A DNA stretch of 64,000 nucleotides from Flavobacteriaceae bacterium (GTDB lineage: Bacteria > Bacteroidota > Bacteroidia > Flavobacteriales > Flavobacteriaceae): the NCBI GenBank assembly GCA_947453195.1, contig CANGFO010000003.1, positions 62,001-126,000 on the forward strand, in the 5' to 3' direction. The notes beneath the pieces were generated by a model that was not told the origin of the DNA, did no database searches, and saw nothing but the letters and a program-made list of their open reading frames with translations. Shown here in pieces: positions 53,615 to 62,958 of the stretch; position 1 is the stretch's first letter; each line of letters begins with the position of its first letter. The position numbers and the translations under genes were made by a program.

Positions 53615-54982
53615 TTGAGTACAAAAAACACACTTTTTTCAGAATTTGAAAGCGTTAGTTCCAAACAATGGAAACAACAAATTCAATACGAATTAAAAGG
53701 AGCTGATTACAACGAAACCCTAGTTTGGGAAAGCCCTGAGGGAATTAAGGTAAAGCCATTTTATCATAACGACGAGGACGGTAAAACTTTTGAAAATAAC
53801 ACTCCATTAATACCTTTTGCAATTGTGCAAAACATCTTTGTTCATGATGTTAAACTCTCTAATCAAAGAGCATTAGACACTTTGAATAGAGGTGCTGAAA
53901 TTATTCGGTTTACCCTAGAAAACGATTCGATTGCAATTGAAGAATTAATGCAAAATTTACCCCTAGAAAACAAAACTTATTACTTTAATTTACCTTTTCT
54001 ATCTAAAGAATATTGTGCGTCAATTCAAGAGTATGCTATAAAAAATAAATTCAATTTTGTAATTCTAATAGATCCTATTGGACAATTGGCTAAAGACGGA
54101 AATTGGTTTAATTCTTTTGAAAAAGATTTTGAAAACCTACAAACAATAACATCCAATTCAAGTATTCCTGTTATCAAAATAGATGGTGGTTTATACCAAA
54201 ATGCTGGTGCTACGATTTTGCAACAATTGGCTTACACTTTAGCGCATGTAAATGAATATTTTAATAGAATTCCAAATCTAAACCAACCCATTTCTATTGA
54301 GGTATCCGTTGGAACAAACTATTTCTTTGAAATTGCAAAACTTCGTGCCTTGCGTATTTTATTTAATACATTGTCTAAAGAATACCAACACGATTTTGAG
54401 TGTAACCTTATTGCAACGCCTAGTAAACGTAACAAAACCATTTACGATTATAATGTAAATATGTTGCGCACCACCACCGAGTGCATGAGCGCTATTCTAG
54501 GCGGAGCAAATGCAGTTGCCAATTTAGCTTATGATGCGTTGTACCATAAAGACAATGAATTTGGAGATCGAATTGCACGAAATCAGTTGTTGATTTTAAA
54601 ACACGAAAGCTTTTTTGACAAAGTTAATAACGCGGCAGATGGAGCTTATTATATAGAATCGCTAACCGAACAATTAGCCGAAAAAGCCCTTACTTTATTC
54701 AAAGAAATTGAAGAAAAAGGTGGTTTTTTAGCGTTATTAAAAGAAGGCGTTATCCAAAGAAAAATTAGCGAAAGCGCAAAAAAAGAACAAGATTTAATTG
54801 ATAGTGGAAAAGAAGTTTTATTGGGAACCAATAAATATCCTAACAAAAACGACCGAATGAAACACGACTTGGAATTGTATCCTTTCGTAAAACAAAATCC
54901 AAGAAAAACGTTAATCACTCCTATCATTGAAAAAAGATTGGCAGAGAAATTAGAACAAGAACGTTTATACCAAGAACAATAA
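53615..54982 (+). CDS. mutA: Methylmalonyl-CoA mutase small subunit
   Basis: 455 aa, TTG start at 53615 (MSTKNTLFSEFESVSSKQW); no in-frame ATG precedes the conserved region. The mutase TIM-barrel pattern is present (NYFFEIAKLRALRILF, ILGGANAVANLAYDALY), but there is no B12-binding DxHxxG region, as expected of the small, non-catalytic subunit. It pairs with the large subunit encoded at 56683. A T9SS gene separates the two, which is unusual. Role: propionate and odd-chain fatty-acid metabolism. Confidence 0.88.
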   Translation: MSTKNTLFSEFESVSSKQWKQQIQYELKGADYNETLVWESPEGIKVKPFYHNDEDGKTFENNTPLIPFAIVQNIFVHDVKLSNQRALDTLNRGAEIIRFTLENDSIAIEELMQNLPLENKTYYFNLPFLSKEYCASIQEYAIKNKFNFVILIDPIGQLAKDGNWFNSFEKDFENLQTITSNSSIPVIKIDGGLYQNAGATILQQLAYTLAHVNEYFNRIPNLNQPISIEVSVGTNYFFEIAKLRALRILFNTLSKEYQHDFECNLIATPSKRNKTIYDYNVNMLRTTTECMSAILGGANAVANLAYDALYHKDNEFGDRIARNQLLILKHESFFDKVNNAADGAYYIESLTEQLAEKALTLFKEIEEKGGFLALLKEGVIQRKISESAKKEQDLIDSGKEVLLGTNKYPNKNDRMKHDLELYPFVKQNPRKTLITPIIEKRLAEKLEQERLYQEQ

Positions 54983-54984
54983 CC

Positions 54985-56670
54985 ATGAGAAAAATTACTT
55001 TATTTATTCTATTCATAATTATTTTTAAATCAAATGCTCAGGCTCCCGTTTGGTCATGGGCAAAATCAATCAATGGTGCTAATACAAATTATATAAATAA
55101 AACAGTAATTGATTCTCAAAATAACACTTATATATTAGGTAGTTTTTATTATAATATTGATTTTCAAAACATCTCTTTAACTACCAATTCAAATTCTAAC
55201 TTCTTAGCAAAATTTGATCCTTTAGGGAATATTGTGTGGGCAAAAAAAATTGAAAATGGTGGGGTAAATAATTTTACAACTTCTTTTTTAAAAATAGATA
55301 ATAACGATAATATTTTATTAGGTGGGTATGCGAGTCTAAGTAACTTTTCAGGAAGTATAATTTATAATAATGAAATGAACATTTATTTTGAACCAACTCC
55401 AAATTTTGGTTTTTATAGGTATTTTTCAATGAAAATTGATTCATCTTCTGGATCTGTTGATTGGTACGATACTGATTTTGGAAAATCCTCTTTATATAGT
55501 GGAGATTTAGATAGTTCAAATAATAATTACTTTTTTGGGGATTATAATACATCCATCTCAATCGAAGGAACAGTATTAGAGTCAACAACCCCATCAGGAA
55601 CGGACTTTTACATTCTTAAAAAGAATAGCAATAATCTTATTTGGGCTAAACCATTTAATTTTAACTGTACTCTACTTGATCCCATAATAAAAGTTATTAA
55701 TAACCAAAATTTAGTATTAGTAGCAAAAACATATTCTGAAGATTTCTCATTTCAAAATAATTCTTTCCAGATGGGAAATCCAAATATTCCTAAATTAATC
55801 ATCTTAAAACTTGATTTGAATGGTAATTTTATATCATTCAATTACTATATTGATTGTCCTCTTGTTACTAATGCTAGTTCACAAGGTAATTTCCATGTTG
55901 ACGAAAATGGGGATGTATATTTATATGGAACCTTTGTAGATAGCAACTTACAAATAGGCTCAACCACTTTAAATAAAATAGGAACAGAAGATATTTATGT
56001 TTCAAAATTTAATTCAAATGCAAATTTATTTTGGGCAAAAAGCATTGGAGTTGCAAATTTTGGATTTATTTTTGATTGTTTCACAACTCATAATGGAAAT
56101 ATACTAATTGGTACTGATTTTAATCCAAGTGGTAATTTTACAATTAACAACTCCAATTACATTTGCAATGGTGATTTTACTTCCTTATTCATTAATTTAG
56201 ATACTGATTTTAATTTTATTTGGACCAAAAGTACTACTGGAATAGGTAATCAATATGGGAATTATCCTAATACACTTACTTACAACAATCAAGATGAAAT
56301 TATAATTACAGGTGCATATAATTGTCAAAATATTAGTTTTGATAATTTCAACTTACTTGACACAAATAATACAAATTCAAGTTTTAAATCATTTATTGCT
56401 AAATTAAATGGGGCAATTTTAACAACTAATATTTTTAATAGAAATATAGTTTCATTGTACCCTAATCCAGTTAAAGAAAAGTTCAGTATTAGTGGAATTG
56501 AAAATTTAAATGGCAATAGTTATACTATAACTGATACTTCCGGAAGAATAATTAATAAAGGTACTATTTCAGATAATTCTAATAATTCATTTGAAGTAAG
56601 TAACTTAAAAACAGGAATCTATTTCTTTACTACAAATAATGGTTTCTGTCAAAAATTCATAAAAGAGTAA
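54985..56670 (+). CDS. T9SS type A secreted beta-propeller-like protein
   Basis: 561 aa. Signal peptide 1-19 (SNAQ before APVWSWAK). Recurrent motifs of the form W-A-K (SWAKSI, VWAKKI, IWAKPF, FWAKSI, IWTKST) with strands between them suggest a propeller of SBBP-like repeats. The last ~75 residues (from about 487) are a T9SS type A sorting domain with SLYPNPVKEKF and GIYFFTTNNGFCQKFIKE. It is very Asn-rich and AT-rich against the mutase genes. It starts 2 nt after mutA and ends 12 nt before scpA. Confidence 0.85.
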   Translation: MRKITLFILFIIIFKSNAQAPVWSWAKSINGANTNYINKTVIDSQNNTYILGSFYYNIDFQNISLTTNSNSNFLAKFDPLGNIVWAKKIENGGVNNFTTSFLKIDNNDNILLGGYASLSNFSGSIIYNNEMNIYFEPTPNFGFYRYFSMKIDSSSGSVDWYDTDFGKSSLYSGDLDSSNNNYFFGDYNTSISIEGTVLESTTPSGTDFYILKKNSNNLIWAKPFNFNCTLLDPIIKVINNQNLVLVAKTYSEDFSFQNNSFQMGNPNIPKLIILKLDLNGNFISFNYYIDCPLVTNASSQGNFHVDENGDVYLYGTFVDSNLQIGSTTLNKIGTEDIYVSKFNSNANLFWAKSIGVANFGFIFDCFTTHNGNILIGTDFNPSGNFTINNSNYICNGDFTSLFINLDTDFNFIWTKSTTGIGNQYGNYPNTLTYNNQDEIIITGAYNCQNISFDNFNLLDTNNTNSSFKSFIAKLNGAILTTNIFNRNIVSLYPNPVKEKFSISGIENLNGNSYTITDTSGRIINKGTISDNSNNSFEVSNLKTGIYFFTTNNGFCQKFIKE

Positions 56671-56682
56671 ATCTCAAACATT

Positions 56683-58809
56683 ATGAGAAAAAACATCCAA
56701 CATATCACTTTGGAAAATTCCAAAAAGGAAACTCCAAAACACAATAATTCAGCTACTTTCCACACCGCCGAAAACATAGAACTAAAACCTATCTATTCCA
56801 AAGAAGATATTGAAGGAATGGAACATTTAGGTTTCGGAGCTGGTTTTGCACCCAACCTTCGTGGCCCTTATGCAACCATGTATGTGCGTCGCCCTTGGAC
56901 GATTCGGCAGTATGCAGGATTTTCAACTGCCGAAGAAAGCAATGCCTTTTACAGAAGAAACCTTGCAGCAGGACAAAAAGGATTATCGGTTGCATTTGAT
57001 TTAGCAACGCACAGGGGTTATGATTCGGATCACGAACGCGTTTTTGGAGATGTAGGGAAAGCGGGTGTTGCCATCGATTCGGTTGAGGATATGAAAATAT
57101 TATTCGACCAAATCCCGCTTGGCGAAATGTCGGTTTCTATGACAATGAACGGCGCGGTTTTACCAATTATGGCTTTTTACATTGTAGCTGCCGAAGAGCA
57201 AGGTGTGGCACCCGAATTACTTTCGGGAACTATTCAAAACGACATTCTTAAAGAGTTTATGGTGCGAAACACCTATATCTATCCGCCTACTCCTTCTATG
57301 AAAATCATTGCGGATATATTTGAATATACCAGTAAAAACATGCCCAAATTTAATTCGATTTCTATTTCGGGTTACCACATGCAAGAAGCTGGAGCTACCG
57401 CAGATATTGAGTTAGCTTACACCCTAGCCGACGGATTAGAATACATTCGAACTGGATTAGCCACTGGAATGAAAATTGATGAATTTGCTCCGCGCCTGTC
57501 CTTTTTCTGGGCAATTGGAATGAATCATTTTATGGAAATTGCTAAAATGCGTGCCGGTAGAATGTTATGGGCAAAATTGCTAAAACAATTTAATCCAAAA
57601 GATGAAAAATCATTGGCTTTACGAACCCATTGTCAAACTTCAGGTTGGAGTTTAACCGAGCAAGATCCTTTTAATAATGTGGCGCGTACTTGCATTGAAG
57701 CAGCTGCATCAGCATTTGGGGGAACCCAATCTCTACATACTAACGCATTGGATGAAGCCATTGCATTGCCAACGGATTTCTCTGCAAGAATTGCCAGAAA
57801 TACCCAAATATTTCTACAAGAAGAAACCAAAATTTGTAAAACTGTAGATCCTTGGGCAGGAAGTTACTATGTTGAAACTTTGACCAAAGAAATTGCAGAC
57901 AAAGCATGGGCTTTAATTGAAGAAGTTGAAGAATTAGGCGGCATGACTAAAGCTATCGAATCGGGGATTCCTAAATTGCGTATAGAAGAAGCCGCTGCTA
58001 GAAAACAAGCGAGAATTGATAGTAGCCAAGATATTATTGTGGGGATCAATAAATTCCGTTTAGAAAAAGAAGATCCGCTGCAAATTTTGGATGTAGATAA
58101 TGACATGGTCCGAAACCAACAAATAGAGCGTTTACAACAAATTAAAGCCACTCGAAATTCAAAAAAAGTAAAAGAATGTTTGGTTAAATTAACGGAGGCT
58201 GCAAAAAACTCTAACGATAATTTATTATCTTTAGCCGTGGAAGCTGCAAGAAACAGAGCGACTTTAGGAGAAATAAGTGATGCTCTTGAGGAAGTTTTTG
58301 GCAGATATAAAGCACAAATTAGATCTTTTAGTGGCGTGTATAGTAAAGAAATAAAAAACGACGAAAGCTTTGAAAAAGCAAAACAATTAGCCGATGCCTT
58401 CGCTAAAAAAGAAGGACGACGCCCAAGAATTATGATTGCCAAAATGGGGCAAGACGGTCACGATCGTGGAGCCAAAGTTGTGGCAACCGGTTATGCCGAT
58501 GTAGGATTTGATGTGGATATTGGTCCGTTGTTTCAAACTCCTGCAGAGGCTGCAAAACAAGCCGTAGAAAACGATGTACACATTCTTGGTGTTTCTTCCT
58601 TAGCAGCAGGTCATAAAACTCTTGTTCCTCAAGTTATTGAAGAACTAAAAAAATACGGTCGTGAAGATATTATGGTCATTGTAGGAGGTGTAATTCCAGC
58701 GCAAGATTATCAGTTTCTATTTGATGCAGGTGCCGTTGCCGTTTTTGGTCCTGGTACAAAAATTAGCGAAGCTGCAATAAGTATTTTAGAAGTTTTATTG
58801 AAGGATTAA
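56683..58809 (+). CDS. scpA: Methylmalonyl-CoA mutase large subunit
   Basis: 708 aa. TIM barrel: [29 protein letters not shown] and [14 protein letters not shown]. The C-terminal B12-binding domain has the DxHxxG motif with H593 ([11 protein letters not shown]), the lower axial ligand to cobalamin. With MutA it interconverts succinyl-CoA and methylmalonyl-CoA. The catalytic half is therefore complete. A terminator follows at 58846-58876. Confidence 0.95.
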   Translation: MRKNIQHITLENSKKETPKHNNSATFHTAENIELKPIYSKEDIEGMEHLGFGAGFAPNLRGPYATMYVRRPWTIRQYAGFSTAEESNAFYRRNLAAGQKGLSVAFDLATHRGYDSDHERVFGDVGKAGVAIDSVEDMKILFDQIPLGEMSVSMTMNGAVLPIMAFYIVAAEEQGVAPELLSGTIQNDILKEFMVRNTYIYPPTPSMKIIADIFEYTSKNMPKFNSISISGYHMQEAGATADIELAYTLADGLEYIRTGLATGMKIDEFAPRLSFFWAIGMNHFMEIAKMRAGRMLWAKLLKQFNPKDEKSLALRTHCQTSGWSLTEQDPFNNVARTCIEAAASAFGGTQSLHTNALDEAIALPTDFSARIARNTQIFLQEETKICKTVDPWAGSYYVETLTKEIADKAWALIEEVEELGGMTKAIESGIPKLRIEEAAARKQARIDSSQDIIVGINKFRLEKEDPLQILDVDNDMVRNQQIERLQQIKATRNSKKVKECLVKLTEAAKNSNDNLLSLAVEAARNRATLGEISDALEEVFGRYKAQIRSFSGVYSKEIKNDESFEKAKQLADAFAKKEGRRPRIMIAKMGQDGHDRGAKVVATGYADVGFDVDIGPLFQTPAEAAKQAVENDVHILGVSSLAAGHKTLVPQVIEELKKYGREDIMVIVGGVIPAQDYQFLFDAGAVAVFGPGTKISEAAISILEVLLKD

Positions 58810-58845
58810 CTTCAATATTCAAATAAAATAACCTTTGTAAATTAT

Positions 58846-58876
58846 AAAAGCACTAACAATAAGTTGGTGCTTTTTT
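58846..58876 (+). terminator. Terminator of the methylmalonyl-CoA mutase unit
   Basis: 12-bp stem AAAAGCACTAAC/GTTGGTGCTTTT with one T-G wobble (58846-58857 and 58863-58874), loop AATAA, then TT. 37 nt after the scpA stop and 4 nt before the next -7 element. Confidence 0.85.
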
Positions 58877-58879
58877 CAT

Positions 58880-58887
58880 TATATTTG
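58880..58887 (+). promoter_or_regulatory. -7 element for the SDR gene
   Basis: TATATTTG (TAnnTTTG), 20 nt before the ATG at 58908. The nearest TTG (58864) is at 13 nt, too close for the normal -33. Confidence 0.5.
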
Positions 58888-58907
58888 AAAAACAAATAAT
58901 ACGAAAT

Positions 58908-59789
58908 ATGGATTTTTCAGCAAAAATGCTTCGCGATGATGCCCTTAAAGGCAAAGTAATTGTAGTAACTGGTGGTGGAAGTGGATTGGGCAAAGCCATG
59001 ACAAAATACTTTCTAGAATTAGGAGCCAATGTGGCGATTACTTCTCGAGATCTTGACAAATTAAAAGCAACTGCCTCTGAATTGGAAACCGCAACAAGCG
59101 GAAAATGTTTACCGTTGCAATGCGATGTTCGCCATTACGACCAAGTTGAAAACATGCTCGCGGAAGTATTAAAAGCTTTCGGAAAAGTAGATATATTATT
59201 AAATAATGCAGCTGGAAATTTTATTTCCCCTACCGAACGCCTTTCGGCAAATGCTTTTGACACCATTATTGATATTGTTTTAAAAGGTTCAAAAAATTGC
59301 ACTTTAGCATTTGGAAAACATTGGATTGCTCAAAAACAAACCAATTGCAATGTATTAAATATAGTAACCACTTATGCTTGGACTGGTTCTGGATATGTGG
59401 TTCCGAGTGCTACTGCCAAGGCTGGAGTTTTGGCTATGACAAGAAGTTTGGCTGTAGAATGGGCAAAATATGGTATTCGCATGAATGCCATTGCACCTGG
59501 ACCGTTTCCTACTAAAGGCGCATGGGAACGCTTGCTTCCTGGAGACTTGGCGGATAAATTTGACATGTCAAAAAAAGTCCCTTTGCGACGTGTTGGAAAC
59601 CATCAGGAGTTAGCCAACCTTGCTGCTTATTTAGTATCTGATTTTTCTGCCTATATTAATGGAGAAGTCATTACCATTGATGGTGGCGAATGGTTGCAAG
59701 GCGCTGGACAATTTAATATTTTGGAGAAAATACCTGCAGAAATGTGGGATATGCTTGAGGCCATGATTAAAAGCAAAGGCAGTAAATAA
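58908..59789 (+). CDS. Short-chain dehydrogenase, 2,4-dienoyl-CoA-reductase-like
   Basis: 293 aa. NAD(P)-binding TGGGSGLGKA near residue 22-31 and NAAGNF in the region of the cofactor wall. Where classical SDRs have YxxxK, the sequence reads VVPSATAKAGVLAM: K is kept but Y is replaced by S, typical of the DECR-like group. The GAGQFN end fits. DECR reduces 2,4-dienoyl-CoA in unsaturated fatty-acid breakdown. It follows the mutase unit with its own promoter. Confidence 0.85.
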   Translation: MDFSAKMLRDDALKGKVIVVTGGGSGLGKAMTKYFLELGANVAITSRDLDKLKATASELETATSGKCLPLQCDVRHYDQVENMLAEVLKAFGKVDILLNNAAGNFISPTERLSANAFDTIIDIVLKGSKNCTLAFGKHWIAQKQTNCNVLNIVTTYAWTGSGYVVPSATAKAGVLAMTRSLAVEWAKYGIRMNAIAPGPFPTKGAWERLLPGDLADKFDMSKKVPLRRVGNHQELANLAAYLVSDFSAYINGEVITIDGGEWLQGAGQFNILEKIPAEMWDMLEAMIKSKGSK

Positions 59790-59902
59790 TTATTTTTTGA
59801 CCTGAAGGTTTCAGGTTCAAAACTTTACACTAATGTTAACAAATAACACTTTTATAAACCATAATAAATTGTATTTTTACGTCTCAAAATTTGAATAAAT
59901 AA

Positions 59903-60670
59903 ATGGGTAAAATCATTGCAATTGCCAACCAAAAAGGTGGTGTCGGAAAAACAACAACTTCGGTCAATTTAGCCGCATCCCTTGGTGTATTAGAAAAAAA
60001 AGTGTTACTAATTGATGCCGATCCGCAAGCCAATGCGAGTTCGGGTTTGGGTATTCAAGTTGAAGATGTTGAAATCGGTACCTATCAAATTTTAGAACAT
60101 AGTAATACACCTCAAGAGGCCATTGTAAAATCGACTTCTCCAAATGTAGATGTTATTCCTGCACATATTGATCTTGTAGCTATCGAAATTGAATTGGTAG
60201 ACAAGGAAAATAGAGAATACATGTTAAAACAAGCATTGGCTAGTATAAAAGACGATTACGATTACATCTTAATTGACTGTGCTCCTTCTTTAGGATTACT
60301 AACACTTAATGCATTAACTGCTGCGGACAGTGTAATTATTCCTATTCAATGTGAATATTTTGCTTTAGAGGGTTTAGGAAAATTATTAAACACTATTAAA
60401 AGTGTTCAAAAAATTCACAATGCCGAATTAGATATAGAAGGGTTATTATTAACCATGTTTGATACCCGATTACGACTTTCTAATCAGGTTGTGGAAGAAG
60501 TTCAAAAGCATTTTAACGATATGGTTTTTAAAACCATTATTCAGCGAAATGTAAAATTAAGTGAAGCGCCGAGTTACGGAGAAAGCATTATTGCCTTTGA
60601 CGCAACAAGCAAAGGTGCTAGTAATTACCTGAGCCTTGCAGAAGAGGTGATTCAAAAAAACAGCATATAA
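59903..60670 (+). CDS. parA: ParA family partition ATPase (Soj)
   Basis: 255 aa. The deviant Walker A KGGVGKTT (residues 11-18) preceded by IAIANQ, then switch region DYILIDCAPSLGLLTLNAL. The length is that of chromosomal Soj/ParA. It drives ParB-parS segregation of the chromosome origin. Followed by parB after 3 nt, in the conserved Flavobacterial order parA-parB-DUF5683-dapB-lepB. Confidence 0.94.
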   Translation: MGKIIAIANQKGGVGKTTTSVNLAASLGVLEKKVLLIDADPQANASSGLGIQVEDVEIGTYQILEHSNTPQEAIVKSTSPNVDVIPAHIDLVAIEIELVDKENREYMLKQALASIKDDYDYILIDCAPSLGLLTLNALTAADSVIIPIQCEYFALEGLGKLLNTIKSVQKIHNAELDIEGLLLTMFDTRLRLSNQVVEEVQKHFNDMVFKTIIQRNVKLSEAPSYGESIIAFDATSKGASNYLSLAEEVIQKNSI

Positions 60671-60673
60671 TTT

Positions 60674-61570
60674 ATGGCAAAAGCAATAAAAAAACAAGCT
60701 TTAGGACGTGGTTTATCCGCATTATTAAAAGATCCAGAAAACGATATTAAATCGGTTGAGGATAAAAATGCAGATAAAGTTGTTGGAAATATTTTAGAAA
60801 TAGACATTGATTCTATTGAAATTAATCCATTCCAACCACGAACAAATTTCAATGAAGAATCCATAAAAGAATTGGCGTCTTCAATAAAACAACTTGGAGT
60901 AATTCAGCCAATTACGGTTCGAAAATTAGCTTTCAATAAATACCAATTAATATCAGGTGAGCGTCGTTTAAGAGCTTCAAAATTAGTTGGCTTGCAAACG
61001 GTTCCCGCTTATATTCGTATTGCAAACGACAACGAATCTTTAGTTATGGCATTAGTTGAAAACATTCAACGTCATGATTTAGATCCAATTGAGATTGCAC
61101 TCTCCTACCAACGTTTAATTGATGAAATTCAATTAACTCAAGAGCAAATGAGTGAGCGAGTTGGCAAAAAGCGTTCTACTATAACCAATTACTTACGTTT
61201 ATTAAAATTAGATCCAATTATTCAAACTGGTATTCGTGATGGATTCATCAGTATGGGCCATGGTCGTGCCATGATTACTATTGAAGATCAAAATGTTCAA
61301 ACGGATATCTATCAAAAAATTGTAAGCCAAAACCTATCCGTTCGCGATACGGAAGCCTTGGTAAAAAAATACCAAGACGGATTAAAACCGGTAGCCAAAA
61401 CAAAAGCAAGTGCAACTTTTGCTATTTCCGAAATACAAAAGAAAGCAATCACCGGATTTTTTGGAGCTAAAGTAGATGTAACTGTTTCAAGCAATGGAAA
61501 AGGTAAAATTGCCATTCCGTTTCATTCTGAAGAAGATTTTAATAGAATACTAAAACTAATCAACGGTTAG
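60674..61570 (+). CDS. parB: ParB/Spo0J partition protein
   Basis: 298 aa. N-terminal LGRGLSALL, then a ParB CTPase fold (NPFQPRTNFNEESIKELASSI; LISGERRLRASKLVG, the GERRxRA motif), ENIQRHDLDPIE, a helix-turn-helix (LTQEQMSERVGKKRSTITNYLRLLKL) and a C-terminal dimer part. It binds parS and loads SMC. I saw no full parS (TGTTTCACGTGAAACA) in the window. It overlaps the DUF5683 gene by 1 nt (TAGTG). Confidence 0.94.
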   Translation: MAKAIKKQALGRGLSALLKDPENDIKSVEDKNADKVVGNILEIDIDSIEINPFQPRTNFNEESIKELASSIKQLGVIQPITVRKLAFNKYQLISGERRLRASKLVGLQTVPAYIRIANDNESLVMALVENIQRHDLDPIEIALSYQRLIDEIQLTQEQMSERVGKKRSTITNYLRLLKLDPIIQTGIRDGFISMGHGRAMITIEDQNVQTDIYQKIVSQNLSVRDTEALVKKYQDGLKPVAKTKASATFAISEIQKKAITGFFGAKVDVTVSSNGKGKIAIPFHSEEDFNRILKLING

Positions 61571-62130
61571 TGAATCGCTATTATTACATACTACTTTTCT
61601 TTTTCTTTCTAGGGAACTTCTCCTTATCGGCACAAACCGAATTAGGACCCGAATTGCGTGTTAAAGACACCATCAAAAAAAATGAAATAAATATGTTAGC
61701 CCCATCAAAAGCAGCCTTTTATTCGGCTGTTTTACCTGGCCTTGGGCAAATTTACAATAAGAAATATTGGAAGGTTCCTTTGGTCTATGGCGCACTTGGA
61801 ACGACCATCTATTTTTACATAAGCAACAACAATAAATATCATGCTTATAGAGATGCTTACAAACGAAGATTAGAAGGTTTCAATGATGATGAATTTACTT
61901 ATCTTGATAATTCCCGTTTAATTACAGCTCAAAAATTTTACCAAAACAACAGAGATTTATCTGCTTTACTTACTGGTTTATTTTACATATTAAATATTGT
62001 TGACGCCAATGTTGACGCTCATTTAATGCAGTTTAATGTAAATGACAACCTTACAATTAAGCCCGATTTTTATAGAAATGAGTTTTCTTCAAATCAAAAT
62101 TTAGGAATTTGCGTAACTTGGAAATTATAA
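61570..62130 (+). CDS. DUF5683 domain-containing protein
   Basis: 186 aa, GTG start overlapping the parB stop. Signal peptide (1-21, FSLSAQ), then KAAFYSAVLPGLGQIYNKKYWKVPLVYGALGTTIYFYI, the DUF5683 core, and a second helix FYILNIVDANVDAHL. Predicted inner-membrane or envelope protein. Its steady place between parB and dapB is known for Flavobacteria, function unknown. Confidence 0.85.
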   Translation: MNRYYYILLFFFFLGNFSLSAQTELGPELRVKDTIKKNEINMLAPSKAAFYSAVLPGLGQIYNKKYWKVPLVYGALGTTIYFYISNNNKYHAYRDAYKRRLEGFNDDEFTYLDNSRLITAQKFYQNNRDLSALLTGLFYILNIVDANVDAHLMQFNVNDNLTIKPDFYRNEFSSNQNLGICVTWKL

Positions 62131-62178
62131 AGTTTTCTTAATTTGTAACAAATAAATTCAATCCCCTACTAATCTCAA

Positions 62179-62883
62179 ATGAAAATAGCGCTTTTAGGAT
62201 ACGGCAAAATGGGTAAAGTAATTGAACGAATTGCTTTAGAGCGAGGGCATGAAATTGTGCTAAAAAAATCTAGTAGCGACAACTATTCTGGACTTGAAAA
62301 TGCCGATGTAGCGATTGATTTTAGTGTGCCTTCTTCTGCTGTTGCAAATATTTCTGAGTGTTTAAATAATGGAATTCCTGTGGTTTCTGGAACTACTGGT
62401 TGGCTGGAGGAATATTCTAATGTGGTGGCACTTTGTGAACAAAAAAATGGAAGTTTTATTTATGGATCCAATTTTAGTTTGGGTGTAAATTTATTTTTTG
62501 AATTGAATAATTATTTGGCGAAAATGATGTCGAAATTCAAAAATTATTCGGCTTCTATGGAAGAAATTCACCATACACAAAAATTGGACGCGCCAAGTGG
62601 AACCGCTATTAGTTTGGCAAAAGGAATCATAGAAAACTCCGATTACATCAATTGGACATTGGATGCAAATCCAAAAGAAAATGAATTGGCAATTGAAGCA
62701 CTTCGAATTGAAAATGTTCCCGGAACACATAGTATTTTTTACAATTCTGAAGTAGATACTATTGAAATTAAACATACAGCACACAGCCGCGATGGATTTG
62801 CTTTAGGATCAATTATTGCTGCGGAATGGCTGGTTGGAAAAAAAGGAGTTTACACGATGAAAGACGTATTAGAATTAAATTAA
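62179..62883 (+). CDS. dapB: 4-hydroxy-tetrahydrodipicolinate reductase
   Basis: 234 aa, a short form. NAD(P) site ALLGYGKMGKVI, the catalytic-substrate segment EEIHHTQKLDAPSGTA (H131/H132, K135) and SGTTGW. It reduces the tetrahydrodipicolinate precursor for lysine and mesodiaminopimelate, hence peptidoglycan. It lies 48 nt after the DUF5683 gene. A 75-nt region with repeats separates it from lepB. Confidence 0.94.
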   Translation: MKIALLGYGKMGKVIERIALERGHEIVLKKSSSDNYSGLENADVAIDFSVPSSAVANISECLNNGIPVVSGTTGWLEEYSNVVALCEQKNGSFIYGSNFSLGVNLFFELNNYLAKMMSKFKNYSASMEEIHHTQKLDAPSGTAISLAKGIIENSDYINWTLDANPKENELAIEALRIENVPGTHSIFYNSEVDTIEIKHTAHSRDGFALGSIIAAEWLVGKKGVYTMKDVLELN

Positions 62884-62898
62884 CATAAAAACAAAATA

Positions 62899-62946
62899 TT
62901 TAAAGTTTATGAAAAACAAGCTTAAACTTTAAACCTTAAACTTTTA
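62899..62946. repeat. AT-rich inverted and direct repeats between dapB and lepB
   Basis: An 11-bp perfect inverted repeat TTTAAAGTTTA (62899-62909) / TAAACTTTAAA (62923-62933). The right arm lies inside a near-duplicate direct repeat CTTAAACTTTAAAC (62921-62934) followed by CTTAAACTTTTAAAC (62935 onward). No T-run after the hairpin, so it is not a plain terminator. Confidence 0.5.
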
Positions 62947-62958
62947 AACTAAAAAACT

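Noticed and set aside
59800..59816. Inverted repeat ACCTGAA-GGT-TTCAGGT between SDR and parA
   Set aside because: Short stem without a T-run on either strand; not a convincing terminator.
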